Virus record (IMG/VR): IMGVR_UViG_3300001450_000001
Coordinates: 1-54,607 of that record
From: a virus
DNA: 54,607 bases
Reading direction: 5' to 3' (one strand)
Shown: piece by piece, positions 6,638 through 13,972 of the stretch
How the letters are laid out: the number at the start of each line of letters is the position of its first letter
Numbering within the stretch: position 1 is the stretch's first letter
Made by a program: the position numbers and the translations under genes
The notes under the pieces: generated by a model
Databases searched by the model: none
Told to the model about the DNA's origin: nothing
Seen by the model: the letters and a program-made list of their open reading frames with translations, nothing else

Positions 6638-6685
6638 AAATTTTTTTTCTTGCGAGAAATTGATTATATTTAACTATAAATACTT
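6636..6685 (+). promoter_or_regulatory. Family A promoter-like element, copy 1
   Basis: AGAAA, eight Ts, CTTGCGAGAAA, then TTGATTATATTTA followed by ACTATAAATA. Positions 6636-6672 are identical to 21652-21688. The TATATTTA box (6665-6672) matches the Bacteroidota -7 consensus TAnnTTT, while TTGCG sits closer than the usual -33 distance. It probably drives the VWA gene at 6831 together with the element at 6786. Confidence 0.6.
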
Positions 6686-6720
6686 CAAAATGAAACCGCA
6701 AGGAACTCGAATAAAAGACA

Positions 6721-6755
6721 TTGTTAATAACTTTGGTAAAATTGTTAATAACTTT
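6721..6755 (+). promoter_or_regulatory. Tandem TTGTTAATAACTTT operator-like repeats
   Basis: Two exact copies of TTGTTAATAACTTT at 6721-6734 and 6742-6755, 21 bases apart (two helical turns), each containing the palindromic core GTTA-A-TAAC. They lie between two promoter-like elements upstream of the VWA gene. Related copies lie at 15072-15104, 21241-21265 and 21622-21635. The spacing and recurrence suggest a protein-binding site. Confidence 0.55.
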
Positions 6756-6785
6756 ACGTTAAAATATTTAAGTCCTACGTTAATT

Positions 6786-6823
6786 TTGATTATATTTATA
6801 TATAAATAAATAACTAATATTAA
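6786..6823 (+). promoter_or_regulatory. Family A promoter-like element, copy 2 (38-bp repeat)
   Basis: These 38 bases are identical to 21676-21713 and contain TGATTATATTTATA followed by TATAAATAAATAA. The element ends 7 bases before the VWA start codon at 6831. It is therefore either the proximal promoter with a very short leader or a conserved translation-initiation region. Confidence 0.55.
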
Positions 6824-6830
6824 TTCATAT

Positions 6831-8939
6831 ATGAAAAACACAAACAACAACTCATCATTCTGGCTCAACACTGAGGACGATTATGATGTTCTAACAGGTG
6901 AAAAACTAACAATTGGTAAGGACCTACACAAACTATCAGGTATCCGTAGGGCTATATCAAACTTTGTTAATATCACAACTGGTGACTCAATCCCAGTTAA
7001 ATTCTCTTCTGGAAATGACTCTTACACTGATGGCAAATCAGTAGTCATATCAAGTAATATCAAGGACAAGGACTTTGATTCAACTGTTGGTCTTGCACTA
7101 CATGAAGGTAGTCACATTAAGCTAACAGACTTCAGTGTTCTTCCAAGAATAACTGAAATTATACAGGATAAAGAAAACAAAAGAATTGATCTACAATCCA
7201 TAATGGATAAATATGACATGGATGAATGGTCAGCAACTCATAAAGTTCAAGGTATTGTTTCACAGCTCCTTAACATTGTGGAAGACAGAAGAATTGACTA
7301 TCACATATTTACAAATGCACCAGGCTATAAAGGCTACTATCACTCTATGTATGACAAATACTTTAATGCTTCTATTATTGATAAGGCATTAAAACAAGGT
7401 GCCAAAAACGATCCAACAAAATGGGATGACTACTTATTCCATATTTGTAATTTTGCAAATCCAAACAGAAATCTAAATACTCTTCCAGCTCTTAGGGATG
7501 CATGGAATATCATTAACCTATCAGATATCAAAAGGTTAAGACATACTACAGATGCTCTTAATGTTGCAATTACAATGTTTAACACTATCGAGGCTACAAT
7601 ACCAAAACCAGGAAATTGTTCTGGAAAAGGTAAGGAAGGTAAAAAACAAGGCAAACAAGGTACTTGTAATGGAAATGGTCAACAAGGTACTTGTAATGGA
7701 AATGGTCAACAAGGCCAACAACCTAAACAAGGCCCTTCTGGTGGTGCTACGGATGATGGTTCAAAAGCAAAAGGTACAGATGTTAAGGACAACACACCAA
7801 ACCTTGATAATACACCAAAAGGTGGCCAACAAACAGGTGGAAATAATTCATCTTCAACACCAGTTAAACCACTTACACCTCAACAGGAAAGGTCTTTGGA
7901 TAAGCAAATTCAAAAGCAAAAAGACTTCAATAATGCAGATGTTAAAAAGTCAAAGCTTTCTAAAAAGGATGCAAAAAAAGTTGATGCAATGGATGCATCT
8001 GGATCTGAAATGGTTAATGCAGGTGCAGGTAACTATGACCACCCATGGGGAGGTACAAAAAACTATAAAGGTTTTAATACATTAGTTATTAAAAATCTAA
8101 CTAAAGGTTTAATTGATTCAGATATTTATTCAGATCTATTTACTGAATGGAGGCAGGAAAGGTACCAAGATAGTGTTAACAGAGGTATCAAGCTTGGTAT
8201 TATGCTTGGAAAAAAGCTACAAGTTAGAAATGAATCAACATCACTTAAAAATTCTAGGCTTAATAAAGGTAGAATTGACAAAAGGTTGTTGGCTTCACTA
8301 GGATTTGGAAATGAAAATGTATTTGAACAAACATTTGTAACCAATTTTAATGATGCTCATGTTCATCTATCAATAGATGCTTCTGGTTCTATGTCTGGTA
8401 ATAGGTTTGATAAGGCTACAATTTCTTGTGTTGCAATCGCTAAGGCGGCCTCAATGATTCAAGGATTAGATGTGGTAATATCATACAGAACAACAACAAA
8501 TGTTGGAAATGAACACACACCATGTGTCTTAATTGCTTATGATTCTAGAAAAGATAAGTTTACAAAAATTAAAAATTTATTCAAATATATTGATTGTAAT
8601 GGTACAACACCGGAAGGCTTATGCTTCGAGGCTATCCAAAAGGAAATGGTTGAAGGAAATAGCAAAATGGATAGCTACTTTATTAACTTCTCTGATGGTG
8701 AACCTTGGTTTAATGGACAGGGGATGGAATACTATGGTAACTATGCAATTGATCACACCAGGGGAATGGTTAACAAAATGAGAGATAGAGGTATCAAAAT
8801 ACTTAGCTACATGATTGATGCATCCAAAAATGGTACTGAAACATTCAAAAAAATGTACGGAAAGGATGCTGAAGGAATCAATGTATCTCAATTACTTCCA
8901 TTAGCTAAAACACTTAATTTAATGTTCTTAAAAAAATAA
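6831..8939 (+). CDS. VWA-domain protein with N-terminal HExxH (CobT/MoxR-partner type)
   Basis: 702 residues in three parts. The N-terminal region has H91-E-G-S-H95, a metallopeptidase-like motif. The middle (about 260-400) is low-complexity, rich in Q, G, N and K, with a duplicated 27-bp unit (7656-7682, 7683-7709). The C-terminal VWA domain has the MIDAS signature D516-A-S518-G-S520-M-S-G, T592/T593 and S621-D622-G-E. Proteins with this metallopeptidase-plus-VWA layout pair with MoxR-type AAA+ ATPases, as CobT does with CobS. A CobS/MoxR-like gene lies at 15209 behind the same repeated upstream motifs. A chelatase-like or protein-remodelling role is inferred; a true cobalamin role is unlikely without the other subunit or pathway genes. 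Confidence 0.75.
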   Translation: MKNTNNNSSFWLNTEDDYDVLTGEKLTIGKDLHKLSGIRRAISNFVNITTGDSIPVKFSSGNDSYTDGKSVVISSNIKDKDFDSTVGLALHEGSHIKLTDFSVLPRITEIIQDKENKRIDLQSIMDKYDMDEWSATHKVQGIVSQLLNIVEDRRIDYHIFTNAPGYKGYYHSMYDKYFNASIIDKALKQGAKNDPTKWDDYLFHICNFANPNRNLNTLPALRDAWNIINLSDIKRLRHTTDALNVAITMFNTIEATIPKPGNCSGKGKEGKKQGKQGTCNGNGQQGTCNGNGQQGQQPKQGPSGGATDDGSKAKGTDVKDNTPNLDNTPKGGQQTGGNNSSSTPVKPLTPQQERSLDKQIQKQKDFNNADVKKSKLSKKDAKKVDAMDASGSEMVNAGAGNYDHPWGGTKNYKGFNTLVIKNLTKGLIDSDIYSDLFTEWRQERYQDSVNRGIKLGIMLGKKLQVRNESTSLKNSRLNKGRIDKRLLASLGFGNENVFEQTFVTNFNDAHVHLSIDASGSMSGNRFDKATISCVAIAKAASMIQGLDVVISYRTTTNVGNEHTPCVLIAYDSRKDKFTKIKNLFKYIDCNGTTPEGLCFEAIQKEMVEGNSKMDSYFINFSDGEPWFNGQGMEYYGNYAIDHTRGMVNKMRDRGIKILSYMIDASKNGTETFKKMYGKDAEGINVSQLLPLAKTLNLMFLKK

Positions 8940-8941
8940 AT

Positions 8942-9076
8942 ATGTTAGAATTTCTAAAACATGCAACAGGAATGTGTGGTGAACCTCATCCTAGTTTGTT
9001 AACACTATTATATGGTACACCAGTAGTAGGATATGTAATGTACAAAATAAAAAGTTATGGTAAAAATGAAAAGTAA
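8942..9076 (+). CDS. Small single-helix membrane protein
   Basis: 44 residues starting 3 bases after the VWA stop: M-L-E-F-L-K-H-A-T-G-M-C-G-E-P-H-P-S, then a hydrophobic stretch T-L-L-Y-G-T-P-V-V-G-Y-V-M-Y and a basic tail. It looks like a one-pass membrane peptide with a cytoplasmic basic end. It overlaps the next gene by 11 or 20 bases depending on that gene's start. Confidence 0.5.
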   Translation: MLEFLKHATGMCGEPHPSLLTLLYGTPVVGYVMYKIKSYGKNEK

Positions 9077-9449
9077 ATACGAAAGAAGAAGAGCTATTGA
9101 TTGTGAGCTTCTTGAAAAGTCAAAAACTCACAAAGGATATTGTAAGTATATGATTACGATTGCGGAAAAGGACGGAACAATCCATAAGCAACCAGCCTAT
9201 GGTACAGATATGCAAGATGCATTATCTAGATTAATCAATACAGAAAGAACTGTTAAGGTAGAAAAGAAGTTAGAGAGAAATCCTTTGCTATTCTTTATTG
9301 CATGGATGGCACTTATGGCAACACCAGTTATATGGCATGGTGATATAACATATACTCCTTGGTTTGTATTGTATATGTTTGTTAGCTTTACTGCTATATT
9401 CTTAACAGCAGGTTGGTGGCAAAGTTATTTAGAAAAAGGTAAAAAATAA
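9057..9449 (+). CDS. Membrane protein with two C-terminal helices
   Basis: 130 residues (ATG at 9057; an in-frame ATG at 9066 is also possible). The soluble N-terminal half is basic and mixed alpha/beta. Two hydrophobic helices follow, near residues 75-92 (L-L-F-F-I-A-W-M-A-L-M-A-T-P-V-I-W) and 101-121 (W-F-V-L-Y-M-F-V-S-F-T-A-I-F-L). It ends in E-K-G-K-K. No family recognised. Its position after the VWA gene and the 44-residue membrane peptide suggests one transcript. Confidence 0.6.
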   Translation: MVKMKSKYERRRAIDCELLEKSKTHKGYCKYMITIAEKDGTIHKQPAYGTDMQDALSRLINTERTVKVEKKLERNPLLFFIAWMALMATPVIWHGDITYTPWFVLYMFVSFTAIFLTAGWWQSYLEKGKK

Positions 9450-9453
9450 AATT

Positions 9454-9885
9454 ATGGGAAGAAGAAAGATTCAAATTGACTGGAGAGAAATCAATCCAGA
9501 AAACTTTCAACTGGTAAAACAAACAGTAAGAAGGTTAAAAAGATATAAAGGTGCAATTACCAGAAGAGCTCCAAATGGACAATACTATTTAGGTGACCAG
9601 TTTGGTAATAATCTTATGCCAAAACAGTATGCAGATATAAGACTATCAGATACTGTTTGGGGTGCATGGAAAAATGCATTTATAACTAATCATTGGCTAC
9701 AAACAGAAAGTAGAAATATTAAAGGAACAGCAAGAGATATTTCAAATGCTGTAGGTAATACAAAGAACATACCAGTTAATGATGCAAAGGCGGATATCAG
9801 AAAGAAGATGCCACAAACAAAGGATGGTCAGTCATTTGATCATGAAGCATACAAAAGTGATTTGTATGAAAGTTTAATGGACTAA
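9454..9885 (+). CDS. Hypothetical basic protein
   Basis: 143 residues, starting 4 bases after the upstream stop. The N-terminal third is basic (R-R-L-K-R-Y-K, R-R-A-P-N-G-Q-Y-Y-L-G-D), then helical, ending in the acidic L-Y-E-S-L-M-D. No catalytic motif or known family is visible. The charge pattern would allow nucleic-acid binding, without further support. Confidence 0.5.
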   Translation: MGRRKIQIDWREINPENFQLVKQTVRRLKRYKGAITRRAPNGQYYLGDQFGNNLMPKQYADIRLSDTVWGAWKNAFITNHWLQTESRNIKGTARDISNAVGNTKNIPVNDAKADIRKKMPQTKDGQSFDHEAYKSDLYESLMD

Positions 9886-9898
9886 ATAGGAGGTGATT

Positions 9899-10075
9899 AT
9901 GTCTTGGGATGATTTATATATGGAAATTTATTATGAAATGAAGGAGCTAGGACTCAAAGAGGAGTTTGATTCAAAACTTAAAAAAATGGATAGCCAAGAG
10001 AAACATAGATATAAGGATACAAGAGAAAGATGGAGATATGCATCTGAAAAGGTTAAGAAAGAGAATAAAAAATGA
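9899..10075 (+). CDS. Small hypothetical charged protein
   Basis: 58 residues. The start at 9899 is set by AGGAGG at 9889-9894; the GTG at 9893 in the same frame lies inside that ribosome site. It is highly charged and helical (E-M-K-E-L-G-L-K-E-E, then K-K-E-N-K-K). The last codons overlap the next ATG at 10072. No family recognised. Confidence 0.5.
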   Translation: MSWDDLYMEIYYEMKELGLKEEFDSKLKKMDSQEKHRYKDTRERWRYASEKVKKENKK

Positions 10076-10386
10076 AAGTATATATTTGGATACATAAAAG
10101 TGATGCAATTTCAGGAACAGTAACAGACTATAAATTAACTAGACCTTATCATGACAGAAATGATGAATGGGTGCAAGTATCTATATCAACAGATGATTTT
10201 GCACAATTAGAGGACTTTAGTAAGCCAGAGGAAAATCTGTTTAAGGATGAGGAGAAATTTGCTCGTGACTCTCATAATTGGCTAATAGAACAATATAACA
10301 GAAATAGAGAACATACTGAACAAATTGAGGACATTGATGATATAACTGGTGATGTACCACAAGACAATCAACCATTTGGAGACTAA
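10072..10386 (+). CDS. Hypothetical acidic protein
   Basis: 104 residues, translationally coupled to the upstream gene (4-base overlap). It starts with a strand M-K-V-Y-I-W-I-H and ends in an acidic tail (I-E-D-I-D-D-I-T-G-D-V-P-Q-D). No known domain. Acidic small proteins are common phage host-takeover candidates, but nothing specific supports that here. Confidence 0.5.
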   Translation: MKVYIWIHKSDAISGTVTDYKLTRPYHDRNDEWVQVSISTDDFAQLEDFSKPEENLFKDEEKFARDSHNWLIEQYNRNREHTEQIEDIDDITGDVPQDNQPFGD

Positions 10387-10387
10387 T

Positions 10388-10597
10388 ATGGACTTAAAAT
10401 CATCATCACAAACAATGTTAGGTAGTAAATACGTAACACAGGTAATACACTTCATAGGAGGTGAAAAGAGGACTTTTCATGGTATTGACTCAACATCAAT
10501 AAAGCAAGGTCAGTTTACAAAGTTTAAAGATAAGGATAATAGAGTTATCATGATAAATGATAAAAATGTCCTACTTATAGAGATATTTTCAGAATGA
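10388..10597 (+). CDS. Small hypothetical protein
   Basis: 69 residues from the ATG immediately after the previous TAA (10384-10386); an upstream in-frame ATG at 10349 would overlap 38 bases of that gene and is less likely. It has a strand-rich pattern (Y-V-T-Q-V-I-H-F-I-G-G-E-K-R-T-F-H-G) ending N-V-L-L-I-E-I-F-S-E, suggesting a small beta-barrel or SH3-like fold. It overlaps the glycosyltransferase start (ATGA). Confidence 0.5.
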   Translation: MDLKSSSQTMLGSKYVTQVIHFIGGEKRTFHGIDSTSIKQGQFTKFKDKDNRVIMINDKNVLLIEIFSE

Positions 10598-11361
10598 AAA
10601 AACCAAAAATCACATTAATAACGTGCTCATATTTTAGACCAGATCTACTTAGAAGAGCAATACAATCAGCACAAAGACAGACATTAGAAGACTTTGAACA
10701 TCTTATTATCTCAGATCATGACCCATTTACAGAGCTTGTATGTAATGACTTTAAAGATGATAGTAGAATAAAATTTATAGAAAATAAAGACCCTTACGTC
10801 TATAATTTAGGTGCAGTATCATTTAATCTAGGTATAAAATTGGCAAAAGGTGAGATGATTTGCTATCTACTTGATGATGATATACTATATCCTAACCACC
10901 TCGAGTCACACTATGCTATGGGCACATCACAACCAAACATATTGAATTACGATAGTGTACTATTGGGGGAACCAGATAATACTGTAAAGAATATTTGTAG
11001 TAAAACATTTGATGATTTATATAATATGAGAAGGCAAAATAATCCTTGGTCTGATGTAGGCTCAATATCTCACATTAGAAGTATAGGGTCAACCTGGCCA
11101 CTACAATCTGAATTAGATAGTATGTCAGGCGGCTGGGAGGATAATGTATTTATGTCAAATATTGGAATTCCATCTGGAGGTGCTACAAATCTTGAAAAGA
11201 CATGGATGAAAATGTGTTGGGGTGGTGCAAATAGAAAAGACACAAAAGGTCTAGACAAGGAATACTATGACTTATTACATAGTAAGCTAGATAAAAGCGG
11301 AAAACTTATAGATTCAAATCCTTATGTATATGAAAGCCTTAAAGATAAACTATATGAATAA
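10594..11361 (+). CDS. GT-A fold (family 2-like) glycosyltransferase
   Basis: 255 residues. The N terminus K-I-T-L-I-T-C-S-Y-F-R-P-D-L-L-R-R-A-I-Q-S-A is the usual family 2 opening, followed by Q-T-L-E-D-F-E-H-L-I-I-S-D and the D-x-D-type motif L-L-D94-D-D96-I. These residues bind the nucleotide-sugar diphosphate through a divalent metal. The C-terminal half is less typical. It is directly coupled to a sugar-nucleotide reductase-like gene, so the two may glycosylate a phage component, DNA base or host surface. The acceptor is unknown. Confidence 0.75.
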   Translation: MKKPKITLITCSYFRPDLLRRAIQSAQRQTLEDFEHLIISDHDPFTELVCNDFKDDSRIKFIENKDPYVYNLGAVSFNLGIKLAKGEMICYLLDDDILYPNHLESHYAMGTSQPNILNYDSVLLGEPDNTVKNICSKTFDDLYNMRRQNNPWSDVGSISHIRSIGSTWPLQSELDSMSGGWEDNVFMSNIGIPSGGATNLEKTWMKMCWGGANRKDTKGLDKEYYDLLHSKLDKSGKLIDSNPYVYESLKDKLYE

Positions 11362-12031
11362 TATTATGCTACTTGGAGGGTCTGGACACTTAGGAAGTAA
11401 TATACTTTCTAATCTAGATTGTATAGCACCAACTAGAAAACAGCTTGATATAACATGCTTACCAGAATTAAGACTAAAGGTACCAAAAAACATAAAAACA
11501 ATAATACATTCAGCAGGCTATATAGATACAAAAGGTTGTGAAGACAATCCTCAAAAGTGTTTAGATATTAATGTTGGAGGAACGCAAAATATTGTTAGCT
11601 TTTGTAGAACTAGAAACATAAAATTGGTCTATATATCAAGTGAATATGTATTTGATTATGATGGTAAGATTAGTGAAAGTACACCTATGAATCCAAAAAA
11701 TGTATATGGAGTATCAAAAGCTTGTAGTGAGCTTATTGTAGGTACATTAAGTAATCATCTAATCATAAGAGCTCCATTTATAAGAACAAAAACATTTGAA
11801 TATGATAATGCATTTGATGATCAATTTACAGTTAGGCAATATGTTGATAAAGCTGCATCTGATATAGTGAAATGTATAAAGCAAGACAAGACAGGTATAC
11901 AGCATATAGTTGGAAAATACCAAAGTGTTTATGATTTGGCAAAAGAAACAAATCAAAATGTAGGTAGAATAAAAACACCAGATGGTCTTAAGAAAATACT
12001 ACCAATGAAGACAAATTTAATAAAAGAATGA
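11354..12031 (+). CDS. NAD(P)-dependent sugar epimerase/reductase (RmlD-like)
   Basis: 225 residues from the ATG overlapping the glycosyltransferase end (8 bases). The Rossmann motif L-L-G8-G-S-G-H-L-G14 is at the start, I-I-H-S-A-G-Y is the typical fourth strand, and V-Y-G-V-S-K supplies the catalytic YxxxK. This layout is the extended short-chain dehydrogenase family, closest by eye to dTDP-4-dehydrorhamnose reductases. At 225 residues it is short for the family (usually about 280-300) and lacks some substrate-binding C terminus. With the neighbouring glycosyltransferase it suggests a deoxysugar modification step. Confidence 0.75.
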   Translation: MNNIMLLGGSGHLGSNILSNLDCIAPTRKQLDITCLPELRLKVPKNIKTIIHSAGYIDTKGCEDNPQKCLDINVGGTQNIVSFCRTRNIKLVYISSEYVFDYDGKISESTPMNPKNVYGVSKACSELIVGTLSNHLIIRAPFIRTKTFEYDNAFDDQFTVRQYVDKAASDIVKCIKQDKTGIQHIVGKYQSVYDLAKETNQNVGRIKTPDGLKKILPMKTNLIKE

Positions 12032-12042
12032 TATTTATATTA
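12030..12042 (+). promoter_or_regulatory. Family B promoter-like box (Hsp20)
   Basis: GATATTTATATTA, 60 bases upstream of the Hsp20 start. The same 13-base sequence is at 43088-43100 and close variants precede three other structural genes. It is a candidate late-promoter box for a gp55-type sigma factor. Confidence 0.5.
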
Positions 12043-12053
12043 AAGGTTATAAC

Positions 12054-12067
12054 AAGTGTACTGAGTA
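12054..12067 (+). repeat. Inverted repeat, left arm, flanking hsp20
   Basis: AAGTGTACTGAGTA is the exact reverse complement of 12549-12562, on the far side of the Hsp20 gene. The core TACTGAGTA is itself palindromic around its middle base, so each arm may be an operator rather than half of a long stem. Confidence 0.6.
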
Positions 12068-12101
12068 GGCACAAAATTAAAATTATCTAAGGAGATTAAA
12101 T

Positions 12102-12539
12102 ATGGGAAATTTACAATTTTTACATGAACGTCTGTTACCAACAGACCTATTTTTCAAAAACTTTTTTGACACAACATCTGAATTTCAGTCTTTTGCTGAT
12201 GTTAAGCCAGGGTATCCATGTGATATTAAGGTTAACGAGGCAGGACTGTTTTTTGATATAGCTTGTGTTGGATTAAACAAAAATGATATTAAGCTTGATA
12301 TTGCTGATAACACCTTACGGGTTATCTATGAAAGGCCTAGTATTGAATCAAATCCATCAGATGAGGATGCTGGACATTATATACATAGAGGTATTGTAAG
12401 GAAAGCATTTAATATGGGGTGGAAAATTAATCCAAAGTATGATACTAATGCTATTAGTGCTACTATGGAAAATGGATTGTTAAGTATTACAATTCCAGTG
12501 GCTGAGGAAGCAAAGCCAAAAACAATTACAATTAAGTAA
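12102..12539 (+). CDS. Hsp20 / alpha-crystallin small heat-shock protein
   Basis: 145 residues with a good ribosome site (AAGGAG, 9 bases upstream). The alpha-crystallin domain runs from C-D-I-K-V-N-E-A-G-L-F-F-D-I-A to M-E-N-G-L-L-S-I-T-I-P, including the A-x-x-x-N-G-L-L-x-I-x-I-P signature and a final K-T-I-T-I-K resembling the I-x-I tail motif. Such ATP-independent holdases are common in T4-like marine phages and may help virion assembly under stress. A family B promoter box and an exact inverted repeat flank the gene, implying its own regulation. Confidence 0.9.
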   Translation: MGNLQFLHERLLPTDLFFKNFFDTTSEFQSFADVKPGYPCDIKVNEAGLFFDIACVGLNKNDIKLDIADNTLRVIYERPSIESNPSDEDAGHYIHRGIVRKAFNMGWKINPKYDTNAISATMENGLLSITIPVAEEAKPKTITIK

Positions 12540-12548
12540 ATAGTGTTA

Positions 12549-12562
12549 TACTCAGTACACTT
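12549..12562 (+). repeat. Inverted repeat, right arm, flanking hsp20
   Basis: TACTCAGTACACTT, the exact reverse complement of 12054-12067. It lies between the Hsp20 stop and the next start, 13 bases before the ATG at 12575, so a bound protein could also affect that gene. Confidence 0.6.
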
Positions 12563-12574
12563 TAATAAAGGTTT

Positions 12575-13282
12575 ATGTCAAGAAGAATTATCATATTAGA
12601 AGCAAACGTTAGAGAGGCTATGAAGTATACCAAATCTAACAAACAAGCTGCAAGATATTGTAAGGTATCATACCCTACTTATAAGAAGTGGGCCAAACTA
12701 TATATAGATCAGGAAACAGGTAAGACACTATTTGATATTCATCTTAATGAATATGGTAGAGGTATACCTAAATATGCAGCAAGAGGCAGAAAGAATAAAG
12801 GCGGCGTGATCTACTCTCTTCAAGACATTTTCAATGGAGGCGCGGGTAGGTACTCTCTTAGAAAACTCCATCACCGGATGGTTAAGGCGGGTCTCCTAGA
12901 TGAGGTTTGTAAGCAGTGTGGATTCGAAGAACGTAGAATATCGGATGGAACAGCTCCGTTAATACTAGGTCAAATCGATGGTAATCCACTTAACTATTCA
13001 CAAGACAATTTAGAATTAGTATGCTATAATTGCTACTATAATCAATATGGTAATTTATGGGGTAGACACAAATACCAAAAGAATGCCGGAAACTCTATGG
13101 ATGATATGAGAAAGAAAGATATGATAGAAGGAGTTGAGGTTGATGAAGATGGTTTACCAACAAATTTAGATACTATTAATCAAGTAACTATGAATGAAAG
13201 TGAACTTGATATTAAAGATACAGAGATAAGTAATGAAGACATTAAAAAGTATATACAAGAAAATTTTACAGAGGATGAATAA
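12575..13282 (+). CDS. HNH-like zinc protein lacking the catalytic histidines, with N-terminal HTH
   Basis: 235 residues. Residues 10-45 resemble a helix-turn-helix (A-A-R-Y-C-K-V-S-Y-P-T-Y-K-K-W). The zinc module has C112-x-x-C115 and C150-x-x-C153 with G-Q-I-D-G-N-P-L-N-Y and N-L-E-L-V-C-Y-N-C-Y between. In HNH nucleases these positions read H-x-D-G and N-C-H. Here Q replaces the metal/catalytic His and Y replaces the final His, so cleavage is unlikely. The acidic tail (180-235) could bind a partner. DNA binding or transcription control is inferred. Bases 12800-12965 are visibly richer in G+C than their surroundings. Confidence 0.65.
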   Translation: MSRRIIILEANVREAMKYTKSNKQAARYCKVSYPTYKKWAKLYIDQETGKTLFDIHLNEYGRGIPKYAARGRKNKGGVIYSLQDIFNGGAGRYSLRKLHHRMVKAGLLDEVCKQCGFEERRISDGTAPLILGQIDGNPLNYSQDNLELVCYNCYYNQYGNLWGRHKYQKNAGNSMDDMRKKDMIEGVEVDEDGLPTNLDTINQVTMNESELDIKDTEISNEDIKKYIQENFTEDE

Positions 13283-13337
13283 GTTTTGGAAGGACCATAT
13301 AATAGATGAGGTACATCCAAATGATCCTAACTTTTAA
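13275..13337 (+). CDS. Very short ORF (20 codons)
   Basis: M-N-K-F-W-K-D-H-I-I-D-E-V-H-P-N-D-P-N-F, starting 8 bases inside the previous gene and ending 4 bases before the next start. It fills the gap exactly, which is weak support. It may be chance. Confidence 0.25.
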   Translation: MNKFWKDHIIDEVHPNDPNF

Positions 13338-13341
13338 TTAG

Positions 13342-13545
13342 ATGAGTTTAACAACATACATATTTATAGGTTTAGTATTTGGCTTTATATGTAACCTTGC
13401 ATTAGATAAGATGCCAAATAGGTTTAAGAAGCCACCACAAATTCTAGAAGAATTTGGATGGGTAGATAACCTTATATTGATACTATTATGGCCACTATGT
13501 ATTTGCATAATCTCATACAGCTTTATAAAAGAGATAACAAAATGA
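13342..13545 (+). CDS. Two-helix small membrane protein
   Basis: 67 residues with two hydrophobic segments: residues 4-21 (T-T-Y-I-F-I-G-L-V-F-G-F-I-C-N-L-A-L) and 43-60 (L-I-L-I-L-L-W-P-L-C-I-C-I-I-S-Y), separated by a basic loop with K-M-P-N-R-F-K-K-P-P. No family recognised. It is coupled to the glutaredoxin gene by ATGA overlap. Confidence 0.55.
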   Translation: MSLTTYIFIGLVFGFICNLALDKMPNRFKKPPQILEEFGWVDNLILILLWPLCICIISYSFIKEITK

Positions 13546-13796
13546 AACTAAAACATATATTACTAATAAAGAAAGAAGGTTGTGAATTTTGTGATAGAGT
13601 AACAGAACCTACTATTAAGCTTGCTAATGAAAGAGGTATGCATTGCGATATAAAAATGAAACATGAAGTACCAAAGCATATGATTAAAGGAGTTTATCCT
13701 TTTTGGTGGTTAAGTGATGGAAAAAATGTTTGGGGCTTTCATGCAGACATGGAAGGTAGTATAGAACAATTTATAGATAGCATAGAAAATCAATGA
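13542..13796 (+). CDS. Glutaredoxin/thioredoxin-fold protein
   Basis: 84 residues from the ATG overlapping the upstream TGA; an in-frame ATG at 13488 would read through the previous gene. The redox motif G-C14-E-F-C17-D follows the first strand, and V-Y-P53-F-W-W supplies the cis-proline before the third strand, with W-G-F-H following. This is the glutaredoxin layout used by T4-like phages to reduce ribonucleotide reductase, though no reductase gene lies in this window. The C-E-F-C pair is not the commonest active site. Confidence 0.75.
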   Translation: MKLKHILLIKKEGCEFCDRVTEPTIKLANERGMHCDIKMKHEVPKHMIKGVYPFWWLSDGKNVWGFHADMEGSIEQFIDSIENQ

Positions 13797-13969
13797 AGCT
13801 TAGAAAAAACAAATATAAAGAATTAGATAAACCGGTGACACTTAAGGTTTATACTAAATGTCCTAGCAAATGGACTTTAATAGATAATGAAACTAACCAA
13901 ACATATACAGGTATGGAAGTTATACCGGATAAGCACAATGGTTGGAAATTAAATAACAAAAACAAATAA
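13793..13969 (+). CDS. Small basic hypothetical protein
   Basis: 58 residues, coupled to the glutaredoxin gene by ATGA at 13793-13796 and ending 3 bases before the transglycosylase start. It is lysine-rich at both ends with a strand-rich middle (V-T-L-K-V-Y-T-K-C-P, W-T-L-I-D-N-E-T). No family recognised. Its precise fit between two genes argues that it is real. Confidence 0.5.
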   Translation: MKLRKNKYKELDKPVTLKVYTKCPSKWTLIDNETNQTYTGMEVIPDKHNGWKLNNKNK

Positions 13970-13972
13970 ATT

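Noticed and set aside
6690-6809. 39-codon ORF through the VWA upstream region, in which the repeats read I-V-N-N-F
   Set aside because: It runs through both operator repeats and the promoter-like element. The same repeat elsewhere is in other frames, so it is better explained as regulatory DNA.
7656-7709. Tandem 27-bp repeat as a possible CRISPR-like array
   Set aside because: Only two direct copies without spacers, in frame inside a coding linker.
7552-8085. 177-codon + strand ORF inside the VWA gene
   Set aside because: It is a shadow frame of the low-complexity linker; the VWA frame has domains and clear boundaries.
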